Shown piece after piece: positions 27,791-39,651 of a stretch of 64,000 nucleotides of DNA. A program made the translations under genes and the position numbers. Every line of letters begins with the position of its first letter. The stretch's first letter is position 1. The stretch lies in contig NC_045138.2 of assembly GCF_008831285.2 (NCBI RefSeq), positions 15,781,934 to 15,845,933 on the forward strand. Reading direction: 5' to 3'. Below the pieces are notes generated by a model. It made no database searches. It saw nothing but the letters and a program-made list of their open reading frames with translations, and had not been told where the DNA came from. Origin of the DNA: Nymphaea colorata. Lineage: Eukaryota; Streptophyta; Magnoliopsida; Nymphaeales; Nymphaeaceae.

Positions 27791-29018
27791 TGTAAGTTTC
27801 CAACATTTATATCTAATCTGTAGGAATGCAAATTGATCAAATCTGAATAGGCTAAATACACAGGAAACCGGATCCGGTACATCCATATAAATGGAAGAAG
27901 GCCCCCTCTACAAAGCCGATCAGCCTCCTTATTGTTAAGGACATTTTAGCCATTGACTTGGTACCTCAATGTCATACACGTAGGTGCCAACTCCGCCTAC
28001 TTAAGACAATGATAATATTTGACTCGTCCAAGGGCATTCTCGGCATTGTGAAAGTAGAAAATTTTTTGCCTGATTTTTTTAAAATAAAACAAACCTATAT
28101 ATATATATATGTGTGTGTGTGTGTGAGAGAGACGGGGAAGCTGAGAACCGGATCTAACTGCATCCTCTCCTCAATGTAAAAACCATTATTACAAAATTAA
28201 ATGTTTATTTACACAGTAGTGAATCTTTCTTGACACTTATTTAAAATCGAGGTTATCAAACACAGTATCATGCATGAAATGAAATTACGGACAATGGCAT
28301 AAGTGGGGCAAGTAACTTAAAGTTATTGTTCTCACAACTATTTTTTCAGAAATATATTTTAAATTTTTATCCAGTTCTACTGACTGTATGTCTAGTTTTT
28401 TTGTTTTCTAGGTTCCTTATGAGGTTCATCACTGTATTATATAAGAGTGCTGGGTTTTCTAAAATCAATTCTATATTAGTTCTGATATTTTCGGTTGGTT
28501 CTTTTATTGTTTTGCTACTTTCTATTGTCATCCTTTTATCTGGCACGTTTGCTTGTTGTGGATGTTCTAGAATTTTTCCGATTATCCTCCCTAAGGTTTC
28601 TTGCTGCTGCTTTTCTAAATTCTTGTTTGTTCCTACTTAGAATCTTGGGTATCGTTCTAATGTACACTTTTTATGCTTGAAAAAGTAGTCTTTCTTCTTG
28701 ATTTCGCAATCACTTAGTCATCTTATTAACCTCACCATATGACATCATTTCCCCGTGCAGACCTTTTGCCTTAATGGGTACTCTCTGGCCTCAGTCTCTT
28801 GGTTTCTAAGAGTTCGCATTCTACTATTACTACCAATATAAAAGATACAATTCTCAACATGCAAGTTCGTGCATACAAACAAACCAACTACCTAAGCATG
28901 AACATACTGAAATGAGAAAAATATCAACAAGTTTGCCTTGGGGAAGATACTAGTTTATTCCATAGAACTGAAAGCAAAGTACATAAGGACATTTTTACAT
29001 ACCATTACTTCAGACTCT
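27791..29018. other. Intergenic, microsatellite and T-rich sequence
   Basis: A (TA)n(TG)n(AG)n compound microsatellite lies at about 28098-28131. The T-rich stretch 28320-28680 produces a long hydrophobic frame from composition alone. No gene seen. Confidence 0.5.
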
Positions 29019-29081
29019 ACTCTTCTTCAGAAGCAATCATGCTCCTTACATCTACATCAGAGGGAGTATCCTCCATATCTG
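29019..29081 (-). pseudogene. Possible last exon of an unidentified gene
   Basis: On the minus strand a CCCAG acceptor is followed by a frame reading DMEDTPSDVDVRSMIASEEE and a stop. Acidic composition and the splice-like border make it look like a C-terminal exon. The upstream sequence is repeat copy B, so any parent gene is interrupted or absent. Family unknown; this could be chance. Confidence 0.2.
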
Positions 29082-29207
29082 GGATTTACAATATATATGT
29101 GATACTAGCATTGCAACTTTAAGCAAAAATAGCCACCCAGATTGCAAATCAAATCTGTGGAACAACCTGTTTTAGAAAAGTAGCATTGGAAAGCCTTTGT
29201 CAATGTA

Positions 29208-32200
29208 ACCACATTTTTTGTTTGAATCCATAATCGTTCTTCAAAACTAGGCACTTATTCCATGATCAAAGGAATTTCTCAAATTTTCAGTAATTGGTAC
29301 AATATCTGCCATAGATTTGCAAAAAATAATATGCCAAATTGTAATTAGCAGAAATTTTTCATAAAAAAATCTAAGATTGTCTATGGAAACACAAACTCAA
29401 GTCCACCAGCAATGGTTACCTCTAAGATTATCTAGAATTTGCACCAATAAAAAGAAGTTGCCCAAGAACGAGAGTGCTTTGATAGAGTTATATCCGAATC
29501 CGACTTTTAAGTTATATCCGAATCAAATTTATGACTTAAGACATATGTAAATCTGATTCAAATCTGATTTATGTACGAAAGATATATAGCAAACAATAAA
29601 TGAACTATGGAACCCAATTTTAACATTACACTAGCTCAAACTTGACTGTCAAACTTCAATCTTTGGTTTTGTTTTACAAAACCGAATCAATGCAAAGAGC
29701 TCTTGGTTAAGCTAATTATGTTGAGAATCAAAGCAAAACATCAACTAGTAGTTCTGCAAAACCTACCATTAATGCAGGAGTTGGAGAGAAAGCCCTTTCT
29801 GATCATTGCAAAACCAAAAAACGGAGATAAGAAAATGTATGCTGCTATTACTATGGCCAGTACATAAGACTCACCACAGAAATGCAACCGATTAGAGGAC
29901 GCAACCTAAGTCAAAGATCTTGCACATCGATGAAATGGTTACTGAAATCATGCAAGTCCCCCACCAAAGAATAAACAGTTTGTGCAAGCAACACAGACGC
30001 GACGCATTTGCGAACAAATTTAAGGACGCGAGTGAAACAAAATATTCTGGTGCAAGTCAACAATAACATGCCACATCAAAAAACAATTGAATAAACACTA
30101 CTAGTAATGGTGTTTATTTGTTTTAGCAAGAGAAAAATTAATACTTCACATAATGCAAAAATGTTTAAAAGCCTCTTGGTATCAAGCAAATTGAGGGCAA
30201 CATAACTGGAATTGGTAAGTCTGAAGGAGAAATCTAACATGAAAAAGAAGAGAATTCTTTGATTTTTTTTATAAACTAAAGGTGAAATTTGGCAGCGAAA
30301 GAGTTGGGATGTATTATGGAGCAACAGTAGTGACACCTGAGAACCAATTTGGCAGGACCAATTTGTGGATCACTTCCTCTTAAGCCCGCTACAAGCTCTG
30401 TGAAAACTTGTTACATTGATGTTGAAGCATGCAAAGTATAGTAACAGAATTCCACAACGTCCACATCACACCAAGTGCCTCCAGGACCCTAGACAAGAAA
30501 ACTAGAAAAGAATCACTCTCAGGGGAAAAACTAAGACACACTAATCATCATATAAGAACGATCATTCACGTTGACAGATACAAAAAACGAAAAAAAAAAA
30601 CCATTACGTTGTCGACATGATATACAGCAGGAGGAAAAATCTGCTGAAGAACAGAGTTTCTATATCTTGGCCATGACGTGATTCAATTATTCATCGGCCC
30701 TTCAATGATTAACGCTAAGGTTTTTAGACTTGCATAGCATCTTTGGCCTGTGATGCACTTGAGAAGTAGAATTCCCACGAGGACATTAACCAAATCAAAT
30801 AATTAATGCTCCCAAAAGGGCACCAACAAAAGCAAATGAATGCATAACCTAGGTGTCTTCCTGTATAAAACACACAATTAACAATGAAAACTCCATACAA
30901 TATTATGGCATACGAATCCAAAAAGCACAACATGGTCCCATAAATTTAATACCTAAAACCCTTACATGTTATTACCCAAATCCAACAACCTAAAACCCCA
31001 ACATTGGCATGAATCTTATTCAATAATTAGAAACACCCAACTTGGCACTAAAAAAGTCCGACGGCAAAACCAATGCCACAAGCTTTGTTGGCAAAACTTG
31101 CAATGCAACAACCATCGCCTATCAACCCTTCAAGGAGATGAAAACCAATATGGCAGGTACGCTTGTGAGAGCACCCTTCCTCATTACGGCGGTGCCAATG
31201 CTGTAGTGCCTCAATATCTTGCTGTGAGCGGCCCTGAAGGAGGGTGGAACAAGACAGGAAGGCACATAAGGAAGCGTAGTACACTAAAAGAAACTAGACT
31301 TAATTAAACTCGACGGCCACCTCAACATAGACATGAGTACTGTTTTGCTAAAAAGTTATCTTAAATAAAAGATAAACATCCTAATATATTTATGAAAATT
31401 ATTTTGATATAAAACATGTTTTGAATCTGGTTTTTTTTTATGAAAACTATCGATTTCTTTTACCAAAATGTTGATGCTTTGAGAGCAATTCATTTTTGCT
31501 TATTATAAAACATTATTACAACAAAAAAAAAAATAATCAACATACAATATATTGTGCATCAACCTAAGATCATATTGGTAAGGTTATATTTCAAAAAAAC
31601 ACTTTAAATATAATATTTAAAAGGAGAATGAAGTAGACCTATGGATGAATGCCCAAAGAAGCTTGGGATTCTCCATCATCCCCGTGAATGGTGGCGGTGC
31701 TTGGGGTGGATTTTCCATTTTATATACGTATCACCAACTTGTTGAATTCCAATTGTTGATAAGATTTCTTTCTTAAATGAAAGATTAATAAATTATTTTT
31801 AATCCTATATTTTTTCTTTCCAAGTTCTAATAAGATTTCTTTCTTAAATGAACAAATTCATAAATTATGTTCTACTCTTACCATTTTATTTCCAATTTTA
31901 ATAAGATTTTGTTTCTAAATGAAAATATTCATAAATTATCTTTTAGTTTTACCTTTATTTACTGTTCTAGAGGGCTTAATATGATTGCCTAAGCTTTTGG
32001 TGAATAAGGTCTTCCATTATTAGCTAGCATTATATCTCTGTGGTGTAAGAATAGGGACACCAACTGATCGGTTTCAACTCAAATATACCCTTAATCGTTT
32101 ATTCTTTTGCAGATATTCACAAACTCACAATTCGAACCCAAAACCCAATTTCGTAATAATCTGAATTTTACATTTATAACCAAATCAGAAAACCGAATTT

Positions 32201-33780
32201 TACCAACCTTAAAAATGTAAGAGCATCGGATATGGGATGCGTGTTTAAAATAAATAATTCGATTTGAATATGTATCTAATTGGATATTCATTTATATCTG
32301 AATCTGTATTTGAATTCAATCAGATGTCATTTCTTAAATCCAAATATGAAATGTTTTTTTAATCAAATAGTAAATTTTCCTTCATACCCAATTTTTTTGG
32401 AATGGTTCTGTTAGACATCTGATCCAAACCAAATACACGGACAACCCTACATATGAGGTGACGCGAGGTACCTAATTGAGAGTGTTTTCGCTACGTCAAA
32501 CACAGTTGCAACTATGTGCCTTATTGGCGAGGGAAAAGAAGAGGTTTTTAGTTCTCAAGCAATTAGATTTGTGAACAGCAGCACAAGCTGTGCTTGGGAG
32601 TTGGATGGCATAGTTAGGTCAGATAAAAGTGAATCTCATTAAATTTTAATCACACACACAAATATATAACTAATTAATTGAAAATGTTTTTCCCCACTTA
32701 TATGCTAAGGAGACATTAATTTATCCACCAGAAGAAATTATCACAAATTATGATGCGGCGATTGCATTAGACATGACCTTCTCTAACGCAAACGCACCAT
32801 TCTAGGCCTGTTACCACACATATATCAAGTCGGCCCGGCCAGATAAGAGCCCATCCATCATCGTGTGGCTGATTCACATTAATAAGGACCCGAATAGCAA
32901 CGGATAATGATGGAGACATGAGACACCAAATGCCTTACCAAGTACGAGCTGCAAAGGTGACATATCATCTCGAGTGAATAGAAAGCTCAATGACCCCCTT
33001 TCCCGACTTCTGAAGTTGTGGGTTGCATCGGGGATTTGAGTGGGGTACGGGCTCTCTCGTTCTTGGCCAATTTCCTTTTATTGGGATATTTGGCATTTAG
33101 TTGAAATTGGATTCTAAATCCACCAAATTCAGAAATCCAAACACAATTCACAGACAGCCCTGTGCATATAAAAATGGCGACTCTGGGTACGCAATCCACA
33201 TTATAATTGGAGAGATTTCATTTATTTTTGCATGGATTTGTTTTAAGGATTAGATCTACTCAAGATTTGATTTAGTTTTAACGACTCTTTTTTAGTATAG
33301 GTACACTTCGTTGCCAGTCAACATGTGAATTCCAGATATTGGTGTAAAATCTAGATAATTGTAGAGGTAACCGTAGCTGGTGGACTTGAGTTTGTGTTTC
33401 CATAGACAATATTAGAATTTTTTCTGAAAAAATTCTGCTAATTACAGTTTGGTATATTATTCTTTGCAAATCCATGGCAGATACTGTTCCAATTACTGAA
33501 AATTTGAGAAATTCTTTTGATCATGAAATAAGTGCCAAGTTTTGAAGAATGATTATGGATTCAAACAAAAAATGTGGTTTCACATCCGGATCAGCGGCTC
33601 CACCGATTGGGTGAATCGGCCGATTCACCCATTCAGCTGAATCAGTTAATTAAAGATATTAAAAAATTTGTTCATAACTATAAACCATTTACATCCTTAA
33701 TAATTTGTTTGCTTAGTAAACTGAGGTGGTGTTGGCACTCATCATTTGTAGATAAGATGATAGTTATTAACATTTTTATT
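29208..33780. mobile_element. 4.6-kb long-TIR element, copy B
   Basis: Same orientation and order as copy A, with inverted ends at 29208-29450 and 33345-33585. The left edge is sharp: homology to copy A begins at the TAACCACATTTTTTG word and the outside sequence differs. Copy B has about 130 bases absent from A (about 30290-30420) and lacks an A segment (about 20745-20835) that is kept in the fragment at 38340-38508. Homology to A runs about 190 bases past the right inverted end, through a palindrome at 33609-33630. No transposase seen. Confidence 0.7.
30724..31290 (-). pseudogene. Captured gene-like segments in copy B
   Basis: Counterpart of the segments in copy A. The first stretch (about 31290-31200) reads VYYASLCAFLSCSTLLQGRS then QQDIEALQHW; the second (about 30870-30800) reads VMHSFAFVGALLGALII before a stop. 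Frames differ from copy A by small indels. Family not recognised. Confidence 0.4.
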
Positions 33781-34189
33781 GCCTAAAAAAAAGGATGGGA
33801 ATTAGAAAAGCTGCATCTCTACTGATTCACCGATTTGGTTGAATCAGCTGGGAATCATTAAAAAAGGAAAGTATTTTAAAATAGTAAACCAAAATTTTAA
33901 AATTCAAAAATAATTAAGTTTGCGTTTGATTACCGTGGATCTGAGATCCGTAGTTTTCACTTCTTGATTTCCAAAATGAGTTTTTCCGCTTCTTAATTTC
34001 AAGATGGTTCAGATCCGAATTAGTCCTTGCAGTTAAGCGAATTAAAACCGCAATAGAAATGAGATCAATTCAACTAAAACAAATTCAAAAAGCTTTTTAA
34101 TTTTACACACACTCCCTAATACAACATCGGAAATGGGTCGTCAAGCGTACTGGACGGGATCAGATGGATCTAATTAGCAGATCGGATCT
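33781..34189. other. Intergenic with a short repeat edge
   Basis: GTTTGATTACCGTGGATCTG at about 33924 resembles the edge word of the 13.9/39.0-kb repeat pair. No gene seen. Confidence 0.4.
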
Positions 34190-35605
34190 TCATCTCAGCG
34201 ATAATGGCAGCAGCTGAGTTGGTTGTGGGCATCCGCCCATGCAGCGCCCATCTCCTCCCTCCATTTCCCCCCCACTGCTTCCTTCACCACCTTCAGAAAC
34301 CCCACATTGATCGCCTTTTAAATCGAAGAAAAAGAAAGAATAGATGTTACAAATTCAAAATCTCAGTTACAAGCGCAGCTGATGATTAATGAAGCAATTA
34401 TGTGTAGCGTTTAGTTGTTGAATTTCTGCTTCCTGTAACCTTCACTGCAACCTGATCAACGTAAAAATCTCGCCACTTGGTACTGATGATGCAGCTGTGT
34501 ATCTGATTATGCTGCTTACCCCGAATTTAAGAACCGTATCCATAATCACGCCATCTTTCTTAGAACAACATAATATTAGTTGTTTGTAAAATGAATTTAA
34601 ATAAAAAATGTTCTTGAACCTGATCAGGAAACGAAAAATATCGGGGAAAAAGTTGATATTCCGTATATCAGATTTATGACGTTCAGTAATACAAAAGAGC
34701 AGGGTAGATATACCTCAAAGTGAGACTCTTGGACACCCTTCTTAAGGTGAATGACGCCCATCTTCTTCAGCGTGCTTCCCACGGCAACAATCTTACCGCT
34801 CTGACGCAGCTGAGCAGCCGACTCACAGCTCTACTTGTTCACCAAATCGAAACAAAAAATACCAACATGATCCGATATCAGACTCGCGGGAGAGATACAG
34901 AGAGAGTGAGATCAGGAGCAGATAGATGCTAACCATGGTTAACACTTTGACAACATGAGATGTTGGTGTATGGAATTTGATCTATACTGGACACTCATCT
35001 GCAATACCGCGGATCCAACATGAGATGTTGGTGTATGAATTTTTTCTTATATAAGGACATTTATGTCATTTTATACAAATACAGGTTTGCCCTAATCTTT
35101 ATGTTGTGAGGGGAGCCGCAGTTTTTTTTTGTGTTCTCTCTAAGAGTGTCTGTGTTCATCTGAGAGTGAATAGTGAAAGATCTGTGCGACCGTGGACGTA
35201 AGAGATTATTGTTCCGAACCACATAAATCTTTGTCTTCTTCCTTTTGCTTCTATTTTCCTTTTGAGAGTGTAAGAGGAGAGTTGTGTGTGTTGTTCCTAA
35301 CTGAGGTGAGGGTTGTTCTGGTGGGTTTGGTTCGAGTCCTTAAGGAAAAGGGAATAGAACATTCCGGCCACCTCCGGCAACATCTGCCCACCTCTGGCCC
35401 CCACATTGCAGCAAAAGCGGCCGAGCCAAGCGAGTGGGTTACTTCCAATAGAAAGAAGAAGGTAGGTGGAGGAAACTGTAGGTAGCAGTAGGACTACTTA
35501 CAGGGAGATCATCTTCAGCCCAAGCTCCTGCACGTTGGGCTTCATCAACTCCCACCCCTCCTTCACCAACGCCTCCTGCTCTGCGCTGAAGCTTACCGAT
35601 CCCAT
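34190..35605 (-). pseudogene. Class-1-type phytoglobin (non-symbiotic haemoglobin), disrupted
   Basis: Minus strand. Exon 1 (35605-35502) reads MGSVSFSAEQEALVKEGWEL then MKPNVQELGLKMIS, with a GTAAGT donor. Exon 2 survives only as its 3' end (about 34957-34934, HVVKVLTM before a GTTAGC donor); the heme-pocket part with the CD-loop Phe and distal His is missing. Exon 3 (34830-34714) is exactly 117 bp, reads CESAAQLRQSGKIVAVGSTL then KKMGVIHLKKGVQESHFE, and has good borders. Exon 4 (about 34314-34190) reads GFLKVVKEAVGGKWREEMGA then AWADAHNQL, after which a 1-base shift precedes AAAIIAEM. A copia-type LTR occupies the gap between exon 1 and the exon 2 remnant. Phytoglobins scavenge nitric oxide in hypoxia; this copy cannot make a globin. 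Confidence 0.85.
34958..35490 (+). mobile_element. Copia-type LTR fragment in phytoglobin exon 2
   Basis: Begins at TGAGATGTTGGTGTATGG, repeated at about 35020, and continues through a TATATAAGG promoter-like box, a T-run and CCGTGGACGTAAGAG, wording typical of plant copia LTR R/U5 regions (compare CCGTGGACGTAGGC in the 50-kb element). It extends to GC-richer sequence before exon 1. The 5' half of phytoglobin exon 2 is absent, so insertion was accompanied by deletion. No internal coding region remains. Confidence 0.6.
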
Positions 35606-37780
35606 CGCTCCTCCTGGTTAAGTACTCTCGACTGACAAACTAAACGCTAGTGAGAAAAAGAAGGAAAAAAGTTTCGGTGCAAGAGGAAGAGGAAGAAGAG
35701 ATGATGCACAACTCTGTGGTGCGTGCTCCCGAGCTACTTATTAATATAAGATGACGGATGACTGCATCTCCTTTTACGGCATTCTTTTATTTCTATGTAG
35801 TCTTGGGCACCAAGACATATTTAGGTGGTTTCACCAGAGAGGCTCGAATTATGGTTTAAAATTTTGGTAGGGTCAAAATTTCATTTTTTCAAATTTTTTA
35901 TACAAAATACATGAAATTTTTTAAAATTTGTATATAATTTTTTAATTTTTTTTTTTTTGGAAAGGGGGCTGGCAGCCCCCCTTGACTCAGACTGGATGGT
36001 AGTGTTCTCATGACATTTTGTTTGATTATATCCAAAGGCTCAATAAATTAAGATTTTTCCTATTGGGTGAAGTCATGTTAAAGATAAAAGTTGATCATTT
36101 GTCATAAAGAAGATAGCTTCATGAGAATGATTCATAGTTCTTGTAGAATCAAATTTCCAAAAAATAGATAGGTTAGAATTGACGATTTTGGTTGTAGCCG
36201 TCGATCAGGAAAAAAGTGGGTTTTTATTGAAAATGGGTTCCAACAAACCCAATTTTAGTGTCACCCAAACACGAGTTAAACAATGCTTCAAAGGCATACA
36301 AACCGACATTCTTCTTGTGAAATGCTTTGATGACACACCCTCATTAAGTTTTCTCCTAAACCAAAATTTCGGCAAGTCAAATTTGTCCAAGAACTTGATT
36401 TTCTGGTTATGTCATCAGCCTTTACCTATGATATTTAAGGCATATCTACAATTAGGTTAACATTGAATCAGGTTCTTGGCAAATCAAGTTTTCGTAAGAA
36501 CTTGGTTTTTCCTGTTCTTGGTTCAGCCTCTACTTGTGACGTCCAAAGGCCTGTTTACATTCAAATCAAAAAGACTTGGTTGGAAGCAGTAGGTTTTATT
36601 CTCAAAACGGTTCTGGCCAACCAAGATTTCCAAATAACTTGGTTTTCTTAAAAATAAACAGGTTTCAAATTTTCATCCATCCATGAGCCATATAGCACGT
36701 TGGACAGTCACTTGTCGGTGACTCGTATTATTAACATGTGTATCGGTTGGTTTGAGTTGGACAAAGTTTGGCGTTATGAACACCGTGTGAATGTTCAATT
36801 CATCAAACTCGTAAACAAGTGTTTCATGAATCTACCTCAATTTTGAGATACATGATATACACTTATGGTGTTTTTAATATCAAACAACTTTTTATGGGCT
36901 GTTTAGTAGCTAGAACAATTGCAAATTATTGCATGAATTTAACTATAAAAATAATGTGGTGTTTGATGACTAGAATTATTACAAACTGTTTTATGAATCT
37001 AACTATAACAATGGACAGATTCATCAAAAAGTGTGTTTGTTGTTTGATGACTTTGTCTATTAATAGAGTTAGAATTATGGCACAATATGTAACTATTACA
37101 ACTACCAAACAACATCTTAGGGTTCATCTTGTGATGAGAATAATAATAAAGTGTTCCATGAATCTGCTACAAAAAATTAAAGCATATTCATAAAACACAA
37201 CATCATTTCAGAAATGTGCTTTAAAATTTGTTATTATTGCCATTGCCAAACAACCCTTTAAAACTAGCCGATAAAAGAGGTGATTCCACTCAAAGTATTT
37301 TTGAGATGAGAAATGATCTTCGCCAACAAATGTGTGATAAGGAAACCCGGCTCTTGCTTTCTAGATAGTTCTTCCGGTAAATCTGAAGCTGATCTAAAAT
37401 CCATATATTGTCGGACTCACTATTTAAATCAACACTACATTTTGGCAACATAGATTTGCAAAAACTTCGGATCTGAGATGCCACAAAGAAAGAGAGAGAG
37501 AAAGAGGCCAGACCTCAAATCTGAGATAAACAAAGGCAGCTTACATTTTCCTTTGGTTATTATTTTCTTATCATATATATGATAAAAAAATCACAAAATA
37601 CTGATCGAAACCCCTAGATCAGCACTCTTTGCTACCTGAGAACAGAACAAAATTCATATCATATTTATTGCCGCTTGGAAAGCATTTTCTAGTGGAGTCC
37701 CTCAGTTGTCTCCTCTTCCATTTCGCCTTACAGAAAAGTAAGGCATGGCTTTATTCGAAACAAATACCAGGAGTTGTGCG
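35606..37780. other. Intergenic, repeat debris
   Basis: Includes the promoter side of the disrupted phytoglobin, an AT-rich repeat remnant ending CTGGCAGCCCCCCTTGACTC (about 35970), repeated ACCAAG/CTTGGTTTT words (36360-36660), and a stretch with recurrent ATGAATCTAACTATAA and GTTTGATGACT words (36900-37150). No gene seen. Confidence 0.45.
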
Positions 37781-37849
37781 ATCAAGAGGCGGCTTCCATG
37801 ACTCTTTTACCAATGCCTCATGCTGTGCACTGAACTTGATCGATCCCAT
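37781..37849 (-). pseudogene. Second phytoglobin exon 1 fragment
   Basis: On the minus strand MGSIKFSAQHEALVKESWKP aligns with exon 1 of the copy at 35.6 kb (MGSVSFSAEQEALVKEGWEL) and then diverges. No exons 2-4 follow. A TATAAA box remains on the same strand at about 37963-37958, roughly 110 bases upstream of the ATG. It lies 2.2 kb from the first copy in the same orientation, consistent with an old tandem duplication. Confidence 0.75.
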
Positions 37850-38339
37850 GGTGATCCTCCTAAACAAAACTTGGAACTGAAAGGAAGAGGGCAAAGAGGT
37901 GAGCGAAAGCCAAAGGAAAGAAGGCACTGGATCTGTCTGGTCACTTCTTGGCCCTCTTTATAGGATCAAGCTCTCCGCTCTTCCCTTGGCTTCTCATGCC
38001 ACGAGGGCTACGTGTGTACAAAACCATGTCCCTCCAGAGAAAAGAAAATTCAATCAGTTTACGCAATCTAACCTTCTTCTCTCTATAGAAAATTACGCCA
38101 TTGTCATTTTCTGCTTTGATTTGAAGCGAGATGAAAAAGCTAGGTATGTATCTTGGTATTGAGCATAGTTAAGCAATGACAAGGCAACCATTAATTGTCG
38201 AATATATCAGATATATCTTTCAGGACCTATATCGATCGAGCTACCATAAATAGTGTAATGCTTACATAGTCCTGAAGAGGGACATGGTTAAAAATTTTCA
38301 TTATGGAGGGTCAATCTATACTTTCAAAATTTTTACCAC
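37850..38339. other. Former promoter of the phytoglobin fragment, otherwise empty
   Basis: Contains the TATA box noted for the fragment. No gene seen. Confidence 0.4.
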
Positions 38340-38508
38340 AGTTCGTGCAAGCAACACAGACCCAAAACATTTGCAAACAGATTTAAGGACACCCGCAACT
38401 ATCATCTTATGCAAAAGCATCTTACATGGCTTTTACAGAAAACACAACTGTCAATGAGATGAGAGGCGAATATAACAGGCCACATCTAAAAACAATTGAA
38501 TAAACACT
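38340..38508 (+). repeat. Fragment of the 4.6-kb long-TIR element
   Basis: Aligns with 20695-20890 of copy A, including the ATCATCTTATGCAAAAGCAT and ACAACTGTCAATGAGATGAG blocks that copy B has lost. Internal differences from copy A are small. Confidence 0.8.
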
Positions 38509-38893
38509 ATTGGCCGGGCAGCCCGATTCGACCCGTTGAGGATTAAAAATTATTTTTTTAAAATTTTTTTGTTTTAATAATATATATTTATTATTAACAA
38601 ATATATTTTATATTTAAAAAAATTATTTTATAATTTAAAAATTATTTTTATTTTTAAACGAGCTGGGCTGACCGGCCCGATCGGGCCGGACCAACTCTGA
38701 GTGCCTGTGGACGACTGGCCAGAAAGAGACTCCGGGTCGAGGTGGCACCCGATCGCAGCAAGAATATGGTAGAACTCTTTCTGCAAGGGCGAAACTTCAT
38801 GCCCAGTAAGAGTAATGACATTACCTGGTTGCTCAACATGCTTCTTGCACCTGCGACGACGGGGACTCCTTCTCGAAATGAGAGACTCAGGGA
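38509..38893. other. AT-rich segment with GC-rich edges
   Basis: A TA/T-rich core (38540-38660) is flanked by GGCCGGGCAGCCCGA and GGGCTGACCGGCCCGA words, resembling the GC-rich ends of the hAT-like element at 2581-3321. Possibly a related degraded element. No gene seen. Confidence 0.35.
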
Positions 38894-38979
38894 GGGAGAC
38901 GCCGGTGGGTGGTGAGGAGGGAGACGCCGGTCATGTAATGCTTAGGGAGACGCCGGTGGGTGGTGAGGGGGGAGACGCA
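38894..38979. repeat. Minisatellite, GGGAGACGCCGGTGGGTGGT type, period about 51
   Basis: GGGAGACGCCGGTGGGTGGT followed by GAGG occurs at 38894 and 38945, with partial units GGGAGACGCCGG and GGAGACGC between and after. Confidence 0.8.
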
Positions 38980-39012
38980 TATAAATGTATTGCATGTAAT
39001 GCTTTTTGCTTT

Positions 39013-39651
39013 TTCCGGTTTTGTAAGTATTTGCACAACTAGGTTATTATTAACAGCAACAACACAATCTTTTTCCCATTTATATATTTTTAATGCTTTT
39101 AGCATTTACCCAAACGAAAAAAATGTTCATCTCGAGATTACCAAACGTCAATTTTTTTTTGGGTTTTTTCCTGTTCCTGCATGTGTTTGTTTTACCAAAG
39201 AGTCATATTCGCAAGGCACGTTTGATTTCTCATAGATCACAAAAAATTGAATCTCAAATTTATAACAGTTGAAATCCACACTTGTATGAAAATTGGATTT
39301 TTACATTCATCTTTAATTTGAATTTCAAATTCACACGTAAAAGCATGGATTTGAAATGGAAGGTCTGATTTGAAACCGTGGATCTTGATCTGAGATCACC
39401 ATGGATCTCAGATCCTTGGTGATCTGAGATCACCACAGCTCTTAGTAATCAAACATGGAGGAAGAACAGTGATAAAAAAACAATGAAAAAAAAAAAAAAG
39501 AGGAGAAGAGATGATGACTTGACTGTTAAGACGTTCTACCTAACAAATAACATAATAACATGCTTGAAGAAAAGAGAGGTGTCTTATAGTTATGTATTAT
39601 GTTCATTTTAGGCTAAGTCTCACTTTTATGAGGTTTTTTTTTTTTAAGTGT
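39013..39651 (-). repeat. Dispersed repeat, copy 2 (inverted partner at 13903-14580)
   Basis: Reverse complement of copy 1. It lacks about 80 bases present in copy 1 at 14380-14455 and has an extra GATCTGAGATCACC duplication at 39400-39430. Not coding. Confidence 0.8.

Noticed and set aside
28326-28680. Long hydrophobic frames resembling a multi-pass membrane protein
   Set aside because: Produced by T-rich DNA (Phe/Leu/Val/Ile codons); no conserved motif.
38515-38700. Possible second hAT-like element with GC-rich inverted ends around a TA-rich core
   Set aside because: End words are similar but no target duplication could be placed and the inverted match is weak, so it is listed only as an AT-rich segment.
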